Source: Erodium maritimum
Lineage: Eukaryota; Streptophyta; Magnoliopsida; Geraniales; Geraniaceae
Length of the DNA: 64,000 bases
NCBI GenBank assembly: GCA_963921825.1
Contig: OY997591.1
Location: 41,747,825 to 41,811,824 of the forward strand
Reading direction: 5' to 3'
Shown piece by piece: positions 23,161-36,254 of this stretch. A model generated the notes under the pieces. That model ran no database searches, was not told the origin of the DNA, and saw nothing but the letters and a program-made list of their open reading frames with translations. Position 1 is the stretch's first letter; each line of letters starts with the position of its first letter. The position numbers and the translations under genes were made by a program.

Positions 23161-24975
23161 TAATACACGGGCCCTCAAGGCCACCAAAGACACAAAATAC
23201 ACAAACAACCTCCTGCATAACCAATGCCTCCAACAGTCCTAATATCACAGTTTCACAATCAACCTCCGGGCATGGTCATATGCCTCCAGTACTCTTAATC
23301 TCGATAAGTTCGCAATCAACCTCCGGGCATGGTCATATACCTCCAGTAATTCTAATAACGCTAAGTTTTCTGCTCCTACGACACTACTAAGTGTCACATG
23401 CTTTTCTAATATTCGCTACGTTCCCGTATCATGCCTTTCTAATATTCGATAACGATAAACCTACTTAACCCACGACACCCCGGTGTCACATGCAATTCTA
23501 CTGTTAACTTTCCCTAGTCAGGGCCGAGATCCGGCTACTTTTCCCTACCTCGTATATGTTCTCCAATAGTGCCCAAATAAGCCCCGGCGTGATCTCAGTC
23601 TCTCGCCTAGCTTTCCTTTGCCTCGGTCCGCAGCACGATCTAAAAGAACACAATTTTAAACTCTTTTAAGCTTGCAGGCATAAACTGAATTTTAATCAAC
23701 CCGACGCCCAAAAGTAACCCCGACAATGTCGATCACTCCCAAACTCCCCAATTACTCGACATTGTCGATATTGGACCCGGAAAAGCCCGATTCGCCCGAC
23801 ATGGCGAATCTGCCCGGGTTTTGGAAACGCCCTTCCGGGGCTCCAAAAATTCCCGTTTTCGTTTCTACGGTCTTAGAATAATTCAAGGGTTCTTAGGCAC
23901 TCGACGGAATCGAATTCCGACTTCCGAGTCAATTAATTAACGTTTAAAGTTTCTAAACCCGATAATTACAACTTTTGCGATTTAATTCCAAATTTCGATC
24001 CGGGTGTAGATTAATTACTTGGGGAACGTCCTAAACCACCCGAACACGAAAACCCGATACCCGGGCATGTGGGCCCCACTCGGCCACAATGGCAAAATTG
24101 CGTTTTTGCCCCAAAACGTTCCTAACGAACCCCAAACCTCAATCATTCATCTTTAAACCAATTCTAACCAAAACCCTAAAATTCGAACTTAACAAAACGA
24201 AAATCGGTTAGGTGCTCACCGTAGAGAATGACGGTGTGAACTCGATTCTTCTATCGTTGAGACGATCCAACGGTTTGATGCTCGTGAATAGTGGCAAAAC
24301 CCCCAACCCTCTTCTCTTTTCTCTCCCTTTCTTCTCTCTTATTTTCTCTCTCTAAAAACTATCATCTTTTCTAATTTTTGAAGCAATGACCGTGTATCAC
24401 CTCTTCTCTCATCTTTGTATTTTTTCAAAAACTAACACATAGCAAAAAGACCAAAACACCACTCCTTTTCATTTGTCTTTTCTTTAAAGTCAAGGGTAAA
24501 GTTGTCCTCCCTTTTTCCTTCCACCACATTCATGACAAGTGTCATGTGGGTCCCACACCTTTTTGGAAAAATATCTAGAAGATATTTTCCAATCAAATTC
24601 GCGAAAATCGGACGTTTCGGGCCCCGAACGGGCACTTTTTCCAAGAAATTACGAAACTTGACGGGCTATAAGGAAACGGCCCAACTAAGACCGCTGCGAC
24701 GACGGCTAAGCTTTTTGGATCCAAAACGGTCCTCGAATGGACCAAAACGTCGCTCGGTTGACTTTTCCGGCGAAAAGTCAACATTTCCCAAAACGATCAG
24801 AAAGTTGCCTAGAGTCCCCCGGAACTCACTTTGGTCGATAACGGGGTCAACTTAAGTCCGGTATGACCCTCGGGGTCCAATTCCGGTTCAATTCAGTGTC
24901 TGCTCAAAAATTTTAAATTTTCCTGTTTTTTCGCAAGTGTGACTGGCGTTGATCGGAAGTGGTTATTACAGTTTG

Positions 24976-25908
24976 GTTAAACAAAAGAATAAATACAGAG
25001 ATGCCACTGGTCGTACAAAGTTGTTTGGTGGCCCAGTGTTCTTTTTGCTGGTACACATCCTAACCTATCGTAATACGCTTACACTTTTTTTTATGTTGTG
25101 CTACATCAAAACATGATGTTTGTTGTTTTTTTTTTTGCCTGTAGATTCTATATGTCTCTAGGATGGTCATTCAAGGCATCCCACCGCTTCATAGGGCGTT
25201 ACCGGCTTTCACGGGATGGACTGATAAGGAATTGATGGACATCGAAGACATAGAGATGGATGCTGGTGGTTTTGGTCGCTTGCTGGAGGGTCAAGCACAT
25301 GTAACAAACGTGGACAATGAATCCCAAAAACAGCAGGTAGGTGTATTGTTTTTTTAGGAATGTTATCATTCATAATCATACATGTTACAGTTTTATATCT
25401 TAACCTAATTACAGTTGACATGCACAATTATACTAGAGGGCTATTATAGTTAGTACAACATTATGTTATAGTCTGCATATAACATTATTACAATATAGAC
25501 ATAAAACCATCCATTCGGGTTCTACACTTGTTCGAATAAAATGCTTAGCTAATCCCATGCGTCTAACCAAAAAGCGCTTTCTTCTTTCAATTTTTCGATC
25601 TTCCCACTCATCACCCGTGAGCCCCTCTTCCTCTAATTATTTCCATTCTGCCAACGAAGAATCTATAATAACTCGCAAATCTAGATCACCCAACTACTCT
25701 CGGATAACGCCTCCTCTAGTAGAAATTTCGCGATATGTTACAATCTGTTTTACAACAATATTGTAGTTAGTCAAACGTTCTGTTATTGTATGCATATAAC
25801 CCTAATTCAATCACCTTTTTGTATAGGATGATATTAACGCAGTTAGCGAATCCTAGAGGAAAGTGGTAAAGAGTGTTAGTCATTTCAAGCAAACAATAGG
25901 GAGGGCTA
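24976..25908 (+). pseudogene. Ulp1-like transposon gene, exons after the solo LTR
   Basis: The exon interrupted at 11517 resumes in frame here and ends at 25050 before GTACAC; it contains GRTKLFGGPVFFLL. The next exon is 25145-25336 (after CCTGTAG, before GTAGGT) with ILYVSRMVIQGIPPL and ELMDIEDIEMDAGGFG, a block typical of these proteins. The intron 25337-25826 is AT-rich and has GTTACAG motifs. A further exon starts at 25827 after GTATAG and meets an in-frame TAG at 25854-25856. Sequence beyond the stop stays in frame and runs to the retroelement at 25909, resuming at 41003. So the gene was probably already decaying, or was truncated by this stop. Confidence 0.65.
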
Positions 25909-28900
25909 TGTCACGCCCCGAATTCAGTAGGACCGAACCCGGAACGCGAACGGTGAAACAATAAAACCAGTTTCAAACATTTTAATAAAACCGCTTAAAA
26001 TCACCACTTTGAGTTAAACAAAATAATATTTTACAACTTAAAATACGTCCAAAACAAGCGGACAAAAACCAAAGCGTACGTCGCTAAACTCCCAAAGACC
26101 CGGACTCCCGCTCCCTGCTCTTCAAGCTTCGAGAGCTCTCCTAGTCCGTCTCACGACCAGTACCTGTAGGAAAAGCAGCTAGGGGTGAGCGTTCGCTCAC
26201 CACCACGGATACCAGACTGACTACGGCATACTAGCGGAAAATGTTGGAAACACCAACAACAGATAAAACACCGGGGACTACCATCCCCAAACTCAAATAA
26301 CTCGACTGTCACGCGAAACTGTTACTTTCCCCAACCAAACTAAACACCCGTACACGCAATGTAGACCCGACACCGTAATGACGACCTCAAGGAACACAAC
26401 ACAGAAGTGATCAAAAGCACGCAAACCACAACCACAAGCCTCAGCACTTTACCGATCACGCGCCGGAAGGTGCTACTCACCTGATGGGGACCACAACCCT
26501 CTGCTCTTTACCGACCGCGCACCGGAGGGTACGACACACCCCTCGGGCAGAAATCTAGACTTAGCACTTCACCAATCACGCGCCGGAAGGTGCTACTCAC
26601 CTACGGGGACCACAACCCTTTGCTCTTTACCGAACACGCATTGGAGAGTACGACACACCCCTCGGGCACAGCTCTAACCTTATCATTTTACCAATCACGC
26701 TCCGGAAGGTGCTACTCACCTACGGGGCCCAAAGCCCTCTGCTCTTTACCGACCACGCATTGGAGAGTACGACACACCCCTCGGGCACAGCTCTAACCTT
26801 AGCACTTTACCAATCACACGCCGGAAGGTGCTACTCACCTACGGGGCCCAAAGCCCTTTGCTCTTTAGCGACCACGCATTGGAGAGTACGACACACCCCT
26901 CGGGCACAGCTCTAACCTTAGCACTTTACCAATTACGCGCCGGAAGGTGCTACTCACCTACGGGGCCCAAAGCCATCTGCTCTTTACCGACCACACATTA
27001 GAGGGTACGAAACACCCACCGAGCATAGCTCAACACTACCACCAGAACAATCACAGTCAGAACCGAATGACACACAATACCCCGCAAAGGAAAGGAAAAG
27101 AATACGACAGCACGACTAACTACCACTCGGCACGTCAATCAACCAAAATACGGGCTCAACTCCCCACGGGCACTCATTGCCACCCACAAACACGAACAAA
27201 CAGTAACATACGGGTTCAACACCCCAAGGGCACACACGGCCACCCACGACACACATACAGTAAAAATACGGGTTCAACACCCCACAGGCACCCATGGTCA
27301 CCCACGACACACAAACAGTAAAATACGGGTTCAACACCCCAAAGGCACACCTAACCACCGACGACACACAAACGGTAAAATACGGGTTCAACTCCCCAAA
27401 GGCACACATGACCACCCACGACACACAAACAGTACTCTACGGGTTCAACTCCCCACAGGCACTCATGGCCACCCACAAACACAAACAATTCAATCAACCT
27501 CCGGGCACAACCGAAATTCCACCAGTACTTCCATTGTTCGATAAGTTCACTTATTCTACGACACTACTAAGTGTCACATGCATTTCTATTGTTCGTTACG
27601 TTCATGTATCATACGACACCACTAAGTGTCGCCTGCATTTCTAGTGTTCGATAAACTTACTCATCCTACGACACCACTAGGTGTCACATGCATTTCTACT
27701 ATTAACTTTCCCTAGTCAAGGCCGAGATCCGTCTACTTTTCCCTACCTCGTAACGCTTTCCCAAAAGTCCACGCCCAAGCTCCGGCGTGCTCGCGATCAC
27801 TCGCCTAGCTTCCCCTTTCCGCGGTCGTCGGCACGATCTAACAAGATCACAATTAAAACACTTTTTAAGTTCGCAGGCAAAAACTGAATTTAAAGAATTA
27901 GACGCCCAGACGCAACTCCGGTAATGTCGATCACTCCCGAACTTCCCAATTACTCAACATTGTCAATAGTGGGCCCGGAAAAGCCCGATTCGCCCGGCTT
28001 GGCGAATCTGCCCGGGATTGGAAACGCCCTTCCGGGGCTCTGAAAATTCTCGTTTTCATTTCTACGATCTTAGAATAATTCAAGGGTTCCAATGCAATCG
28101 ACGGAATATATTTCCAACTTCCGAGCGATTTAATTCGCGTTTAAAGTTTCTAAACCCGAAATTTCCAACTTTCACAATTTAATCCCATAATTCGTTCCGG
28201 GTGTGGATTATCGATTCGCGGATCGTCCAAAACCACCCGAACACGAAAAACCCGAGGCCCGGGCAAGTGGGCCCCACACGGGCACAATGGGAAAATTTCC
28301 TTTTCGCCCCAAAACGTTCCTAACGAACCCCAAACCTCAACCATTCATCTTTAAACCAATTCTAATCAAAACCCAACCATATTTGACTCGTTTAAACTCA
28401 AACCCTAAAATTCAAACGTACCAAAACGAGAAAATATTGGGTTCTCACCGTAGGGAACGACGTGGAAGCTCGATTCTTCAACCGTTGAGACGATCCGTCG
28501 ATCGGATCGTCGAGAAATCGCAAAACCCTAACTCCTCCTTCTCTTTCTCTCTCTTCCTCCACCTCACCACTTTCTCTCTCTTCCCTTTCTTTTTTTTCTC
28601 TGAAATGGCCGAGACCTCCCCTTTCTTTCCTTTTGTTTTGTTCAAAAACACCAACTACCCCTTATTTACAAAACTACCACTCCTTTCCTTTTCTTTATCA
28701 TAAAAACCAACCACCAAATGTGTGACAAGTGTCAAGTAGGTCCCATTGCTTAGAAAAATATCTTTCTAGATATTTTTCAGTCAGATTCGCGAAATTCGGC
28801 CGTCTCGGGCCCGAACGGGCCCATTTCCCAAGAAATTACGAAATTTCACGTGCTGCAAGGAAACGGCCCAACTAAGACCGCTGTAACGACGGCTAAGCTT

Positions 28901-29156
28901 TTTGGATCAAAAACGAACCTCGAACGGACCAAAACGTGGCTCAGTTGACTTTTTCGGCAAAAAGTCAACCTCTCCCAAATTGGTCAAAAAGTTTCCCTGA
29001 GTCCCCCAGAACTCACTTTGGTCGATATCGGGGTCAACTTAAGTCCGACATGACCCTCGGGGTCAAATTTAGGTTCATTTAGGTGTCTGTCCCAAAATTT
29101 TAAATTTTTCTGTTTTACGTCGATTTGACTGGCGTTGACCGGGAGTGGTTCTTACA
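25909..29156 (-). repeat. 3' LTR with a 119 bp minisatellite (3248 bp)
   Basis: Five units of 119-120 bp start at 26443, 26563, 26682, 26801 and 26921, each with GGAAGGTGCTACTCACCTAC. Looser 57 bp-type units follow at about 27130-27480 (core GGGCACTCATGGCCACCCA). The 119 bp unit is not seen in the other LTRs of the window, which makes this a distinct subfamily. Confidence 0.88.
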
Positions 29157-29199
29157 ATCTACCCCCCTTAAAGGAATTTTGTCCGCGAAATTTAAAACA

Positions 29200-31070
29200 G
29201 ACGTACCTCAGGAGTCGAACAGATCGGGGTACTTCGCGTGAATCTCGTCCCCACGCTCCCAAGTCGACTCAGCCTCGTGGTGCAGCCACTGCACCTGTTC
29301 TAAGCGGATAACCTTTCCGCGCAGGACCTGCTCCCGTGGATCCATTTCCCAAACCGGTTTCTCCTTATACGAGACATCACCCATTACCTCGACATCTGCC
29401 CACTCAAAGACGTGCGAGGGGTCCGCATATACTTCCGCAACTCGGAACGTGGATATTCCCAAGCTGCGGTGGCAATGCAAGTCGGTATGCAACTGCTCCC
29501 ACTCCATTCAAGACCTCGAAAGGCCCGATACACCGCGGGCTAACCTGCCTCCGCCGCGGTTGAAACGCACCAGTCCATCTTTCGGACTCACCTCCAGGGA
29601 TACATGGTCACCGACTGCTGACTCGAGAGGTCGACACCGTCTGTCAGCATAGCTCCTGCCGAATCTGCGCGGTCTTCAACCGCTCACGCCTCGACACGAC
29701 CGAATCAGCTGTCTCTCAGTCTAGTTCTAGACCCAGTAAACCCTCATTCCTCACTTCCACCCCGCACACGTGCGACCGACACGGCCTACCATACAACGCT
29801 CTGAACGGTGCCATCCTGATACTGGCCTGAAAGCTGTTGTTGTAGGCGAACTCGGCTAACCGCTCACGAAATCCATCGTGACGTGCTCCCATTTCCATTG
29901 TGCAACCGACAGTGGCTATAATAACCCAGCGGGACGCTGATGTTCGGCTCTCACCTGCTGACAAGTGAGGCACCGCGATACCAACTTTGCAACTGTTCTC
30001 CGCATCCCGCTCCACCAGAAATGTCGCCTGATGTCGCGATACATCTTAGTGCTACCCAAGTGCACTGTAAGACGCGAATGATGTGACCCTCGCAACACGT
30101 CTTCTCCGCATCTACGTGGCACGAACAGCCCTCCTCGATACCGTAAACCAATCAGCACAAAGATTCCATCCCTCGGCGTCAACACCGTCGGCAACTCTCT
30201 CCTGCATCTCTGTCGTCTCGACAACCTCAGCTTGCGCTCCTAACACTCGGGCAAGCAGTGTGGGCTGAGCCATCAATGAACACGTGGCTGCGCCGTCAGT
30301 GGCCTCCTCTAGCTCAAGCCCGAACGTGCCTAGTTCCCCCATCATGTCCCACTCCCAGACTGATATGCTGGCAAGGCTCGGAGCCGACTTCTCACTCAGA
30401 CTGTCGGCGACCATATTCGCCTTCCCCGGGTGGTAGAGTAGCTCAAAGTCGTACTCCTCAAGTAGCTCCATCCATCGCCACTGGCGCATGTTCAGATCTC
30501 GTTAGGAAAAGATGTACTTGAGGCTCTTGCGATCCGAGAACACCCGAAATCGCTCGCCATATAGATAATACCGCCAGCCTTTCAGCGTGAACACGACTGC
30601 TGCTAATTCCAGGTCATGGGTAGGGTAGTTGCGCTCGTGCGTCTTCAACTGCCTGGAGCCATAAGCAACCACCTTCCCTAACTGCATCAGCACGCAACCC
30701 AATCCTTCCCCAGACGCGTCACAATAGATCTCATACCCGACCCCGCGCTGTGGCACTATCAACACTGGAGCGGTTGTCAGACGAGCCTTCAGCTCCGTGA
30801 ACGCACGTTCACAATCCTCTGTCCACACAAACCCGACTCCCTTGCGTGTCAAAAGAGTCATAGGCGCGGCTAGACGCGCAAAGTCCTGGACGAATCGCCG
30901 ATAATACCCAGCCAATCCCAAAAAGTTGCGGATCTCGAAGATCCTCGTGGGCCGCACCCACTTCGAAACCGCATCGATCTTCTCCGGATCGACCAGTATA
31001 CCGTCACGGGATACAATGTGACCGAGGAACTTCACCTCAGCGAGCCAAAACTCGCACTTCTCCAGGAGAA
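29200..31070 (-). pseudogene. Ty3 pol remains: RT, RNase H, integrase part, chromodomain-like end
   Basis: Read on the minus strand from the right: the RT C-terminal region with [20 protein letters not shown] and [20 protein letters not shown]; the RNase H region with [18 protein letters not shown] and [21 protein letters not shown]; the integrase zinc-finger region with HLGSTKMYRDIRRHFWW and CLTCQQVRAEHQ; an integrase end with EFAYNNSFQASI and ALYGRPCRS; and the chromodomain-like tail FEWADVEVMGDVSYKEKPVW to KYPDLFDS. This is the best pol copy in the window and fixes the Tekay/Del assignment. It is a fossil with several breaks. Confidence 0.88.
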
Positions 31071-31073
31071 CCC

Positions 31074-31710
31074 CGGTAATGCCGATCACTCCCAAACTTC
31101 CCAATTACTCGACATTGTCAATAGTGGGCCCGGAAAAGCCCGATTCGCCCGGCTTGGCGAATCTGCCCGGGATTGGAAAACGCCCTTCCGGGTCTCCGAA
31201 AATTCCCGTTTTCGTTTCTACGATCTTAGAATAGTTCAAGGGTTCCAATGCAATCGACGGAATCAATTTCTGACTTCCGAGCGATTTAATTCGCGTTTAA
31301 AGTTTCTAATCCCATAATTCGTTCCGGGTGTGAATTATCGATTCGGGGATCGTCCAAAACCACCCGAACACGAAAAACCCGAGCCCCGGGCAAGTGGGCC
31401 TCACACGGCCACAATGGGAAAATTTCTTGTTCGCCCCAAAACGTTCCTAACGAACCCCAAACCTCAACCATTCATCTTTAAACCAATTCTAACCAAAACC
31501 CAACCATATTTGACTCGTTTAAACTCAAACCCTAAAATTCAAACGTACCAAAACGAGAAAATATTGGGTTCTCACTGTAAGGAACGACGATGGGAGCTCG
31601 ATTCTTCAACCGTTGAGACGATCCGTCGATCGGATCGTCGAGAAATTGCAAAACCCTAACTCCTCCTTCTCTTTCTCTCTCTTCCTCCTTCTCTCCACTT
31701 TCTCTCTCTT
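31074..31710 (-). repeat. Part of the outer element's 5' LTR, left block
   Basis: Homologous to about 27915-28580 of the 3' LTR. It shares the GCCCGATTCGCCCGGCTTGG hairpin block and the CTTCTCTTTCTCTCTC tract. It ends at CTCTT, the target duplication of the nested element. Confidence 0.8.
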
Positions 31711-34700
31711 TGTCACGCCCCAATTTCAGTAAAACCGAACTCGGGACGGGAACGTTTAAAATAATAAAACAATTGGAACCTGTTTTGAAATAACACTTTA
31801 AAATCACCAATTAGTTAAACAAAAATAATATTTACAGGTCCAAAACGTCCCAACAATTGGACAAAGTACAAGGTATCTGTCACTAGACTCAAAAGACAAA
31901 ACCCAGACTCCGCTCCTAGCTCCTCAAGCTTCGAGAGCTAACCTAGTCCGTCCCGTGATCGGTACCTGTAGGAAAAGCAGCTAGGGGTGAGCGTTCGCTC
32001 ACCACCACAGATAACAGACTGACTACGACATAATTAGCAGACAATGCCGGTAACACCAATAACAAACTCACACCGGGGAACACTATCCCCAACCCAAGTA
32101 CTCCGACTGACACACACCCATTGTTACCTTACTCGACCGACTCAACACTCTGACACGCAAAGTAGACCTGACACAACGATTGACGACCTCCTCCAAAGAC
32201 ATGACAGACAACCACGCAACACCCAAGATCACGAAGGATCGCACACCAAACAAGATCACAAAGGATCGCACGCCAGCTGCTCAGTAACCTCCCTCACTCA
32301 CGCGCTTTGCCGAACCACTCAGGCCAGGCGGTCGACCTGTCTCAGTAACCTCTGTCACTCACGCGCTTTGCCGAACCACTCAGGCCAGGCGGTCGACCTG
32401 TCTAAGTAATCTCTCTCACTCACGCGCTTTGTCGAACCACTCAGGCCTGGCGGTCGACCTGTCTCAGTAATCTCTCTCACTCACGCGCTTTGCCGAACCA
32501 CTCAGGCCAGGCGGTCGACCTGTCTCAGTAACCTCTCTCCCTCAGGTAACCATAATCACAATCACAAGCAAATTCAACAAACAGCAACAACACAGGTTCA
32601 ACACTCCACATGCACTCATGGCCACACAAGACACCAACATTAAAACACGGACTCAACAACCCCACGGGCACTCACGGCCTCCCAAGACACACCAACAGTA
32701 ACTCACGGGCTCAACAACCCCACGGGCACTCATGGCCACCCAAGACACCAACAGTAAAACACGGGCTCAACATCCCCACGGCACTCACGGCCACACAAGA
32801 CACCAACAATAAAGTAACACGGGTTCAACAACCCAACGGGCACTCATGGCCTCCCAAGACACCAACGCTAAAGTAACACGGGTTCAACAACCCAACGGGC
32901 ACTCATGGCCACCCAAGACACAAACAATAAAGTAACACGGGTTCAACAACCCAACGGGCACTCATGGCCACCCAAGACACAAACAATAAAGTAACACGGG
33001 TTCAACAACCCAACGGGCACTCATGGCCACCCAAGACACAACCATAAAGTACAATCAACCTTCGGGCATAATAATGCCTCCAGCAGTTCTAATATCAACA
33101 GTTTCACAATCAACCTCCGGGCATGGTCATATGCCTCCAGTATTCCTAATGTCGATAAGTTCACTGCTCCTACGACACTACTAAGTGTCACATGCTTTTC
33201 TAATATTCGCTATGTTCCCGTATCATGCCTTTCTAATATTCGATAAACCTACTTAACCCACGACACCCCAGTGTCACATGCATTTCTACTGTTAACTTTC
33301 CCTAGTCAGGGCCGAGATCCGGCTACTTTTCCCTACCTCGTATATGTTCTCCAAAAGTGCCCAAATAAGCCCCAGCGTGATCTCAGTCACTCGCCTAGCT
33401 TTCCTTTGCCTCGGTCCGCAGCACGATCTAAAAGAACACAATTTTAAACGCTTTTAAGCTTGCAGGCATAATGCTGAATTTTAATAAACCTGACGCCCAA
33501 AAGTAACCCCGACAATGTCGATCACTCCCAAACTCCCCAATTACTCGACATTGTCGATATTTGACCCGGAAAGGCCCGATTCGCCCGACATGGCGAATCT
33601 GCCCAGCTTTTGGAAACGCCCTTCCGGGGCTCCGGAAATTCCCGTTTTCGTTTCTACGGTCTTAGAATAATTCAAGTGCTCCTAGGCACTCGACGGAATC
33701 GAATTCCGACTTCCGAGTCAATTAATTTACGTTTAAAGTTTCTAAACCCGATAAATACAACTTTTCCAATTTAATTCCAAATTTTGATCCAGTTGTGGAT
33801 AAATAATTCGGGAGTTCTAAACCACCCGTACACGAAAACCCGATACCCGAGCATGTGGGCCCCACACGGCCACAATAGGAAAATTTTCTTTTCGCCCCAA
33901 ACCTCAATACAACCCTAAACTAATAGTTTTAAACCAAAACCTAATTTTAGAACTTGACAAAATGAAGATCGGTTTGGTGCTTACCGTAGAGCAAGACGAT
34001 GTGAGTTTGATTCTCCTAACTTTGAGACGATCCAATGGTTGGATGGAAGGGAAACGTCACAAATCCTCAAGAACACCTCTCTTTTTCTCTCTTCTCCTTC
34101 TCTCTCCAAAACTCTCTTCTTTTCTAAAACTAACTCCTTTTCTTCTCTTTTTTTTTTGAAATGAACGTGTAAGTCATCTTCTTTCCCTTTTTGTTTTATT
34201 TAAAAAATAACAACTAACACTTTAAAAAGTAAACTAACCATCAAGTAGTCTCCTCTTGTCTTGTCCAACAAACCTAACACCACCACATTGGTGACATGGG
34301 GCAAGTGGGTCCCATCCCTTTTTGGAAAATATCTACTAGATATTTTCCAATCAGATTCGCGAAAATCAGACGTTTCAGGCCCCGAACGGGCACTTTTTCC
34401 AAGAAATTACGAAACTTGACGGGCTACAAGGAAACGGCTCAACTAAGAGCGATGCGACGACGGATAAGCTTTTTGGATCCAAAACGGTCCTCGAATGGAC
34501 CAAAACGTCGCTCGGTTGACTTTTCCAGCGAAAAGTCAACTTTTCCCAAATTGAGCAGAAAGTTTCCCTGAGTCCCCCGGAACTCACTTTGGTCGATATC
34601 GGGGTCAACTTAAGTCCGGTATGACCCTCGGGGTCAATTTAGGTTAAAATAAGTGTCTGTCTTAAATTTTTTTAAATTTTCCTGTTTTTCGCAGGTTTGA

Positions 34701-34728
34701 CTGGCGTTGACCAGGAGTGGTTATTACT
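31711..34728 (-). repeat. 3' LTR of the second gag-only element
   Basis: Has about four units of 60-61 bp (32282-32540; core CCACTCAGGCCAGGCGGTCG) and about eight units of the 57 bp type (32600-33045), then the conserved hairpin blocks. It lies next to a polypurine tract seen on the plus strand as CTACCCCCCTTAAAGG. Confidence 0.9.
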
Positions 34729-34763
34729 GTCTACCCCCCTTAAAGGAATTTCGTCCTCAAAAT

Positions 34764-36254
34764 TTAGAACAACGCCCATATATGATACAATAAATACGTA
34801 CCATGATAGGTCTCGCGGTAGGTAGGGGATCCTGGGGCTTGGGAGTCGGTAACTGCGTACACTCTTCCCTCTGACGCCTGCTGCCTCTGACTCGGCGCAC
34901 TGTCTACTGGATACCTATAGCGCTGCTGCTGTCTCGGAGCTGGCACGCTCGTCGACGCCTGACTCTGACGAGGGCGACCTCTGGGCGACTGCCGGGTATA
35001 CGACTGCTGCAGCCGCTGCGCTGACGTTGCCAAAACCGGCTCGTAGCACCTTGCAACAACGTGCCCTACCCGGTTACACCGGAAACACCTCCTATCGTCG
35101 GCCCTCGGCTCCGTGCCCTGGCCTGTCCAGCTGGTCGGTGGTAGCGTCGCGGGCCCTCCTCCCATCGGACACTCTCGATAAAAGTGGTCTCGCTGCCCGC
35201 ATGTAAAACATGTCGTTCCCCACTCTGAGGCGGCTGGCCCCACTGATGCTACCAACCCCATCTGTCTCGCTCCACCCTACTGAGCATGTGGTCGAAAGAA
35301 CTCTGTGGTCCTTTGTCTCCTCGGGTCTCGTGACTTGGACGGCCCTGCGAAGCTGGTCGGCCGCTGTCGGACCTCACGGTTCCTGGCCGCATCCCGGATA
35401 CCCTGCTCCACCGTCGATGCGATGTCCACGAGCTCTGTATACTTCCGCAACCTCAAGGCGAGGACCTTATCCCGAATCACCGGTCTCAGTCCCCCGTCGA
35501 ACCGCAGGCAACGGTTCTGCTCGGTCATCACCATCTCTGGCGCGAATCTGGTCAAGGCCGTGAATCTGGCCTCGTATTCTGCCACTGACATCCCCTCCTG
35601 CTCCAGGTCCAGAAACTACCGATGTCGCTCCAACCGAGCTGACTCGGGGAAGTACTGTGCTAGAAAGGCCGTCTGGAAGGCGTCGTAATCATGCCCGACA
35701 CTGTCCCTCACACACCCCCACCAGTGGTAGGCGATGTCCCTCAGCTGGTGAGCTGCGAAGGACACTCTGCGGCGGCCATCCTCGATACCGGATGTATCCA
35801 GGTCCCGCGTGACCTGCTCTAACCACCTCTCGGCTAGGTCGGGGTTTGGCTCCCCGACAAATGTAGGTATCCCTAGCTTCAGGAAGTCCAGCAGGGTCCG
35901 GGCCGTATGGTCCTTTGCCTGAACGGGCCTCACTGGGGCCGTTGCTGCCTCTGGAGCTGGCGAAGCCGACTCTCGACTGGCGATGATCGCCACCAAACTC
36001 TGGACCGTCCTGGTCAGCTCGTCCAGGGCAGTCATAACGGGAGGGTCTGCGACCGGCGGGACGCTGGGCGTGCCCGTAGAAGGTCCCGCGTCGCTTCTCC
36101 TGTCCTCTCCGACAGGAGTACCCTGTGCCTCTGCGTACTTGGCTGGCTCAACGGTGGGCACTCGTCCTGGTGTCCCTGCTGACCGTCCCCGCCAACTTCG
36201 CGCGGGCGCCCGTCCCCGTGTACCGGTTGAGCGTCCTCGTCTGCCCCGAACCAT
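34764..36254 (-). pseudogene. Ty3 Gag region of the second non-autonomous element
   Basis: The gag start is at 36254 (MVRGRRGRSTGTRG). Downstream are the gag core motifs LDFLKLGIPTFVGEPNPDLA, YHWWGCVRDSVGHDYDAFQT and MSVAEYEARFTALTRFAPEM, and two CCHC knuckles near the end (CFTCGQRDHFYREC, CFRCNRVGHVVARC). It is close in sequence to the gag at 15.4-16.9 kb, so the two elements share a recent ancestor. It is broken in a few places. The gag end runs almost directly into the polypurine tract. Confidence 0.85.

Larger units (their letters stand above)
11518..24970 (-). mobile_element. Solo LTR (Tekay-like) interrupted by a later element
   Basis: LTR sequence runs from 11518 to 11836 and resumes at about 21956 up to 24970, giving an LTR of about 3.33 kb once the inserted element is set aside. 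Borders on the minus strand are TGTAATAACC and GGGGCGTGACA. The flanking five bases are GTTTG on both sides (11513-11517 and 24971-24975), so this is a genuine solo LTR left after recombination between the LTRs of a full element. It landed in the coding exon of the Ulp1-like gene. Confidence 0.9.
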
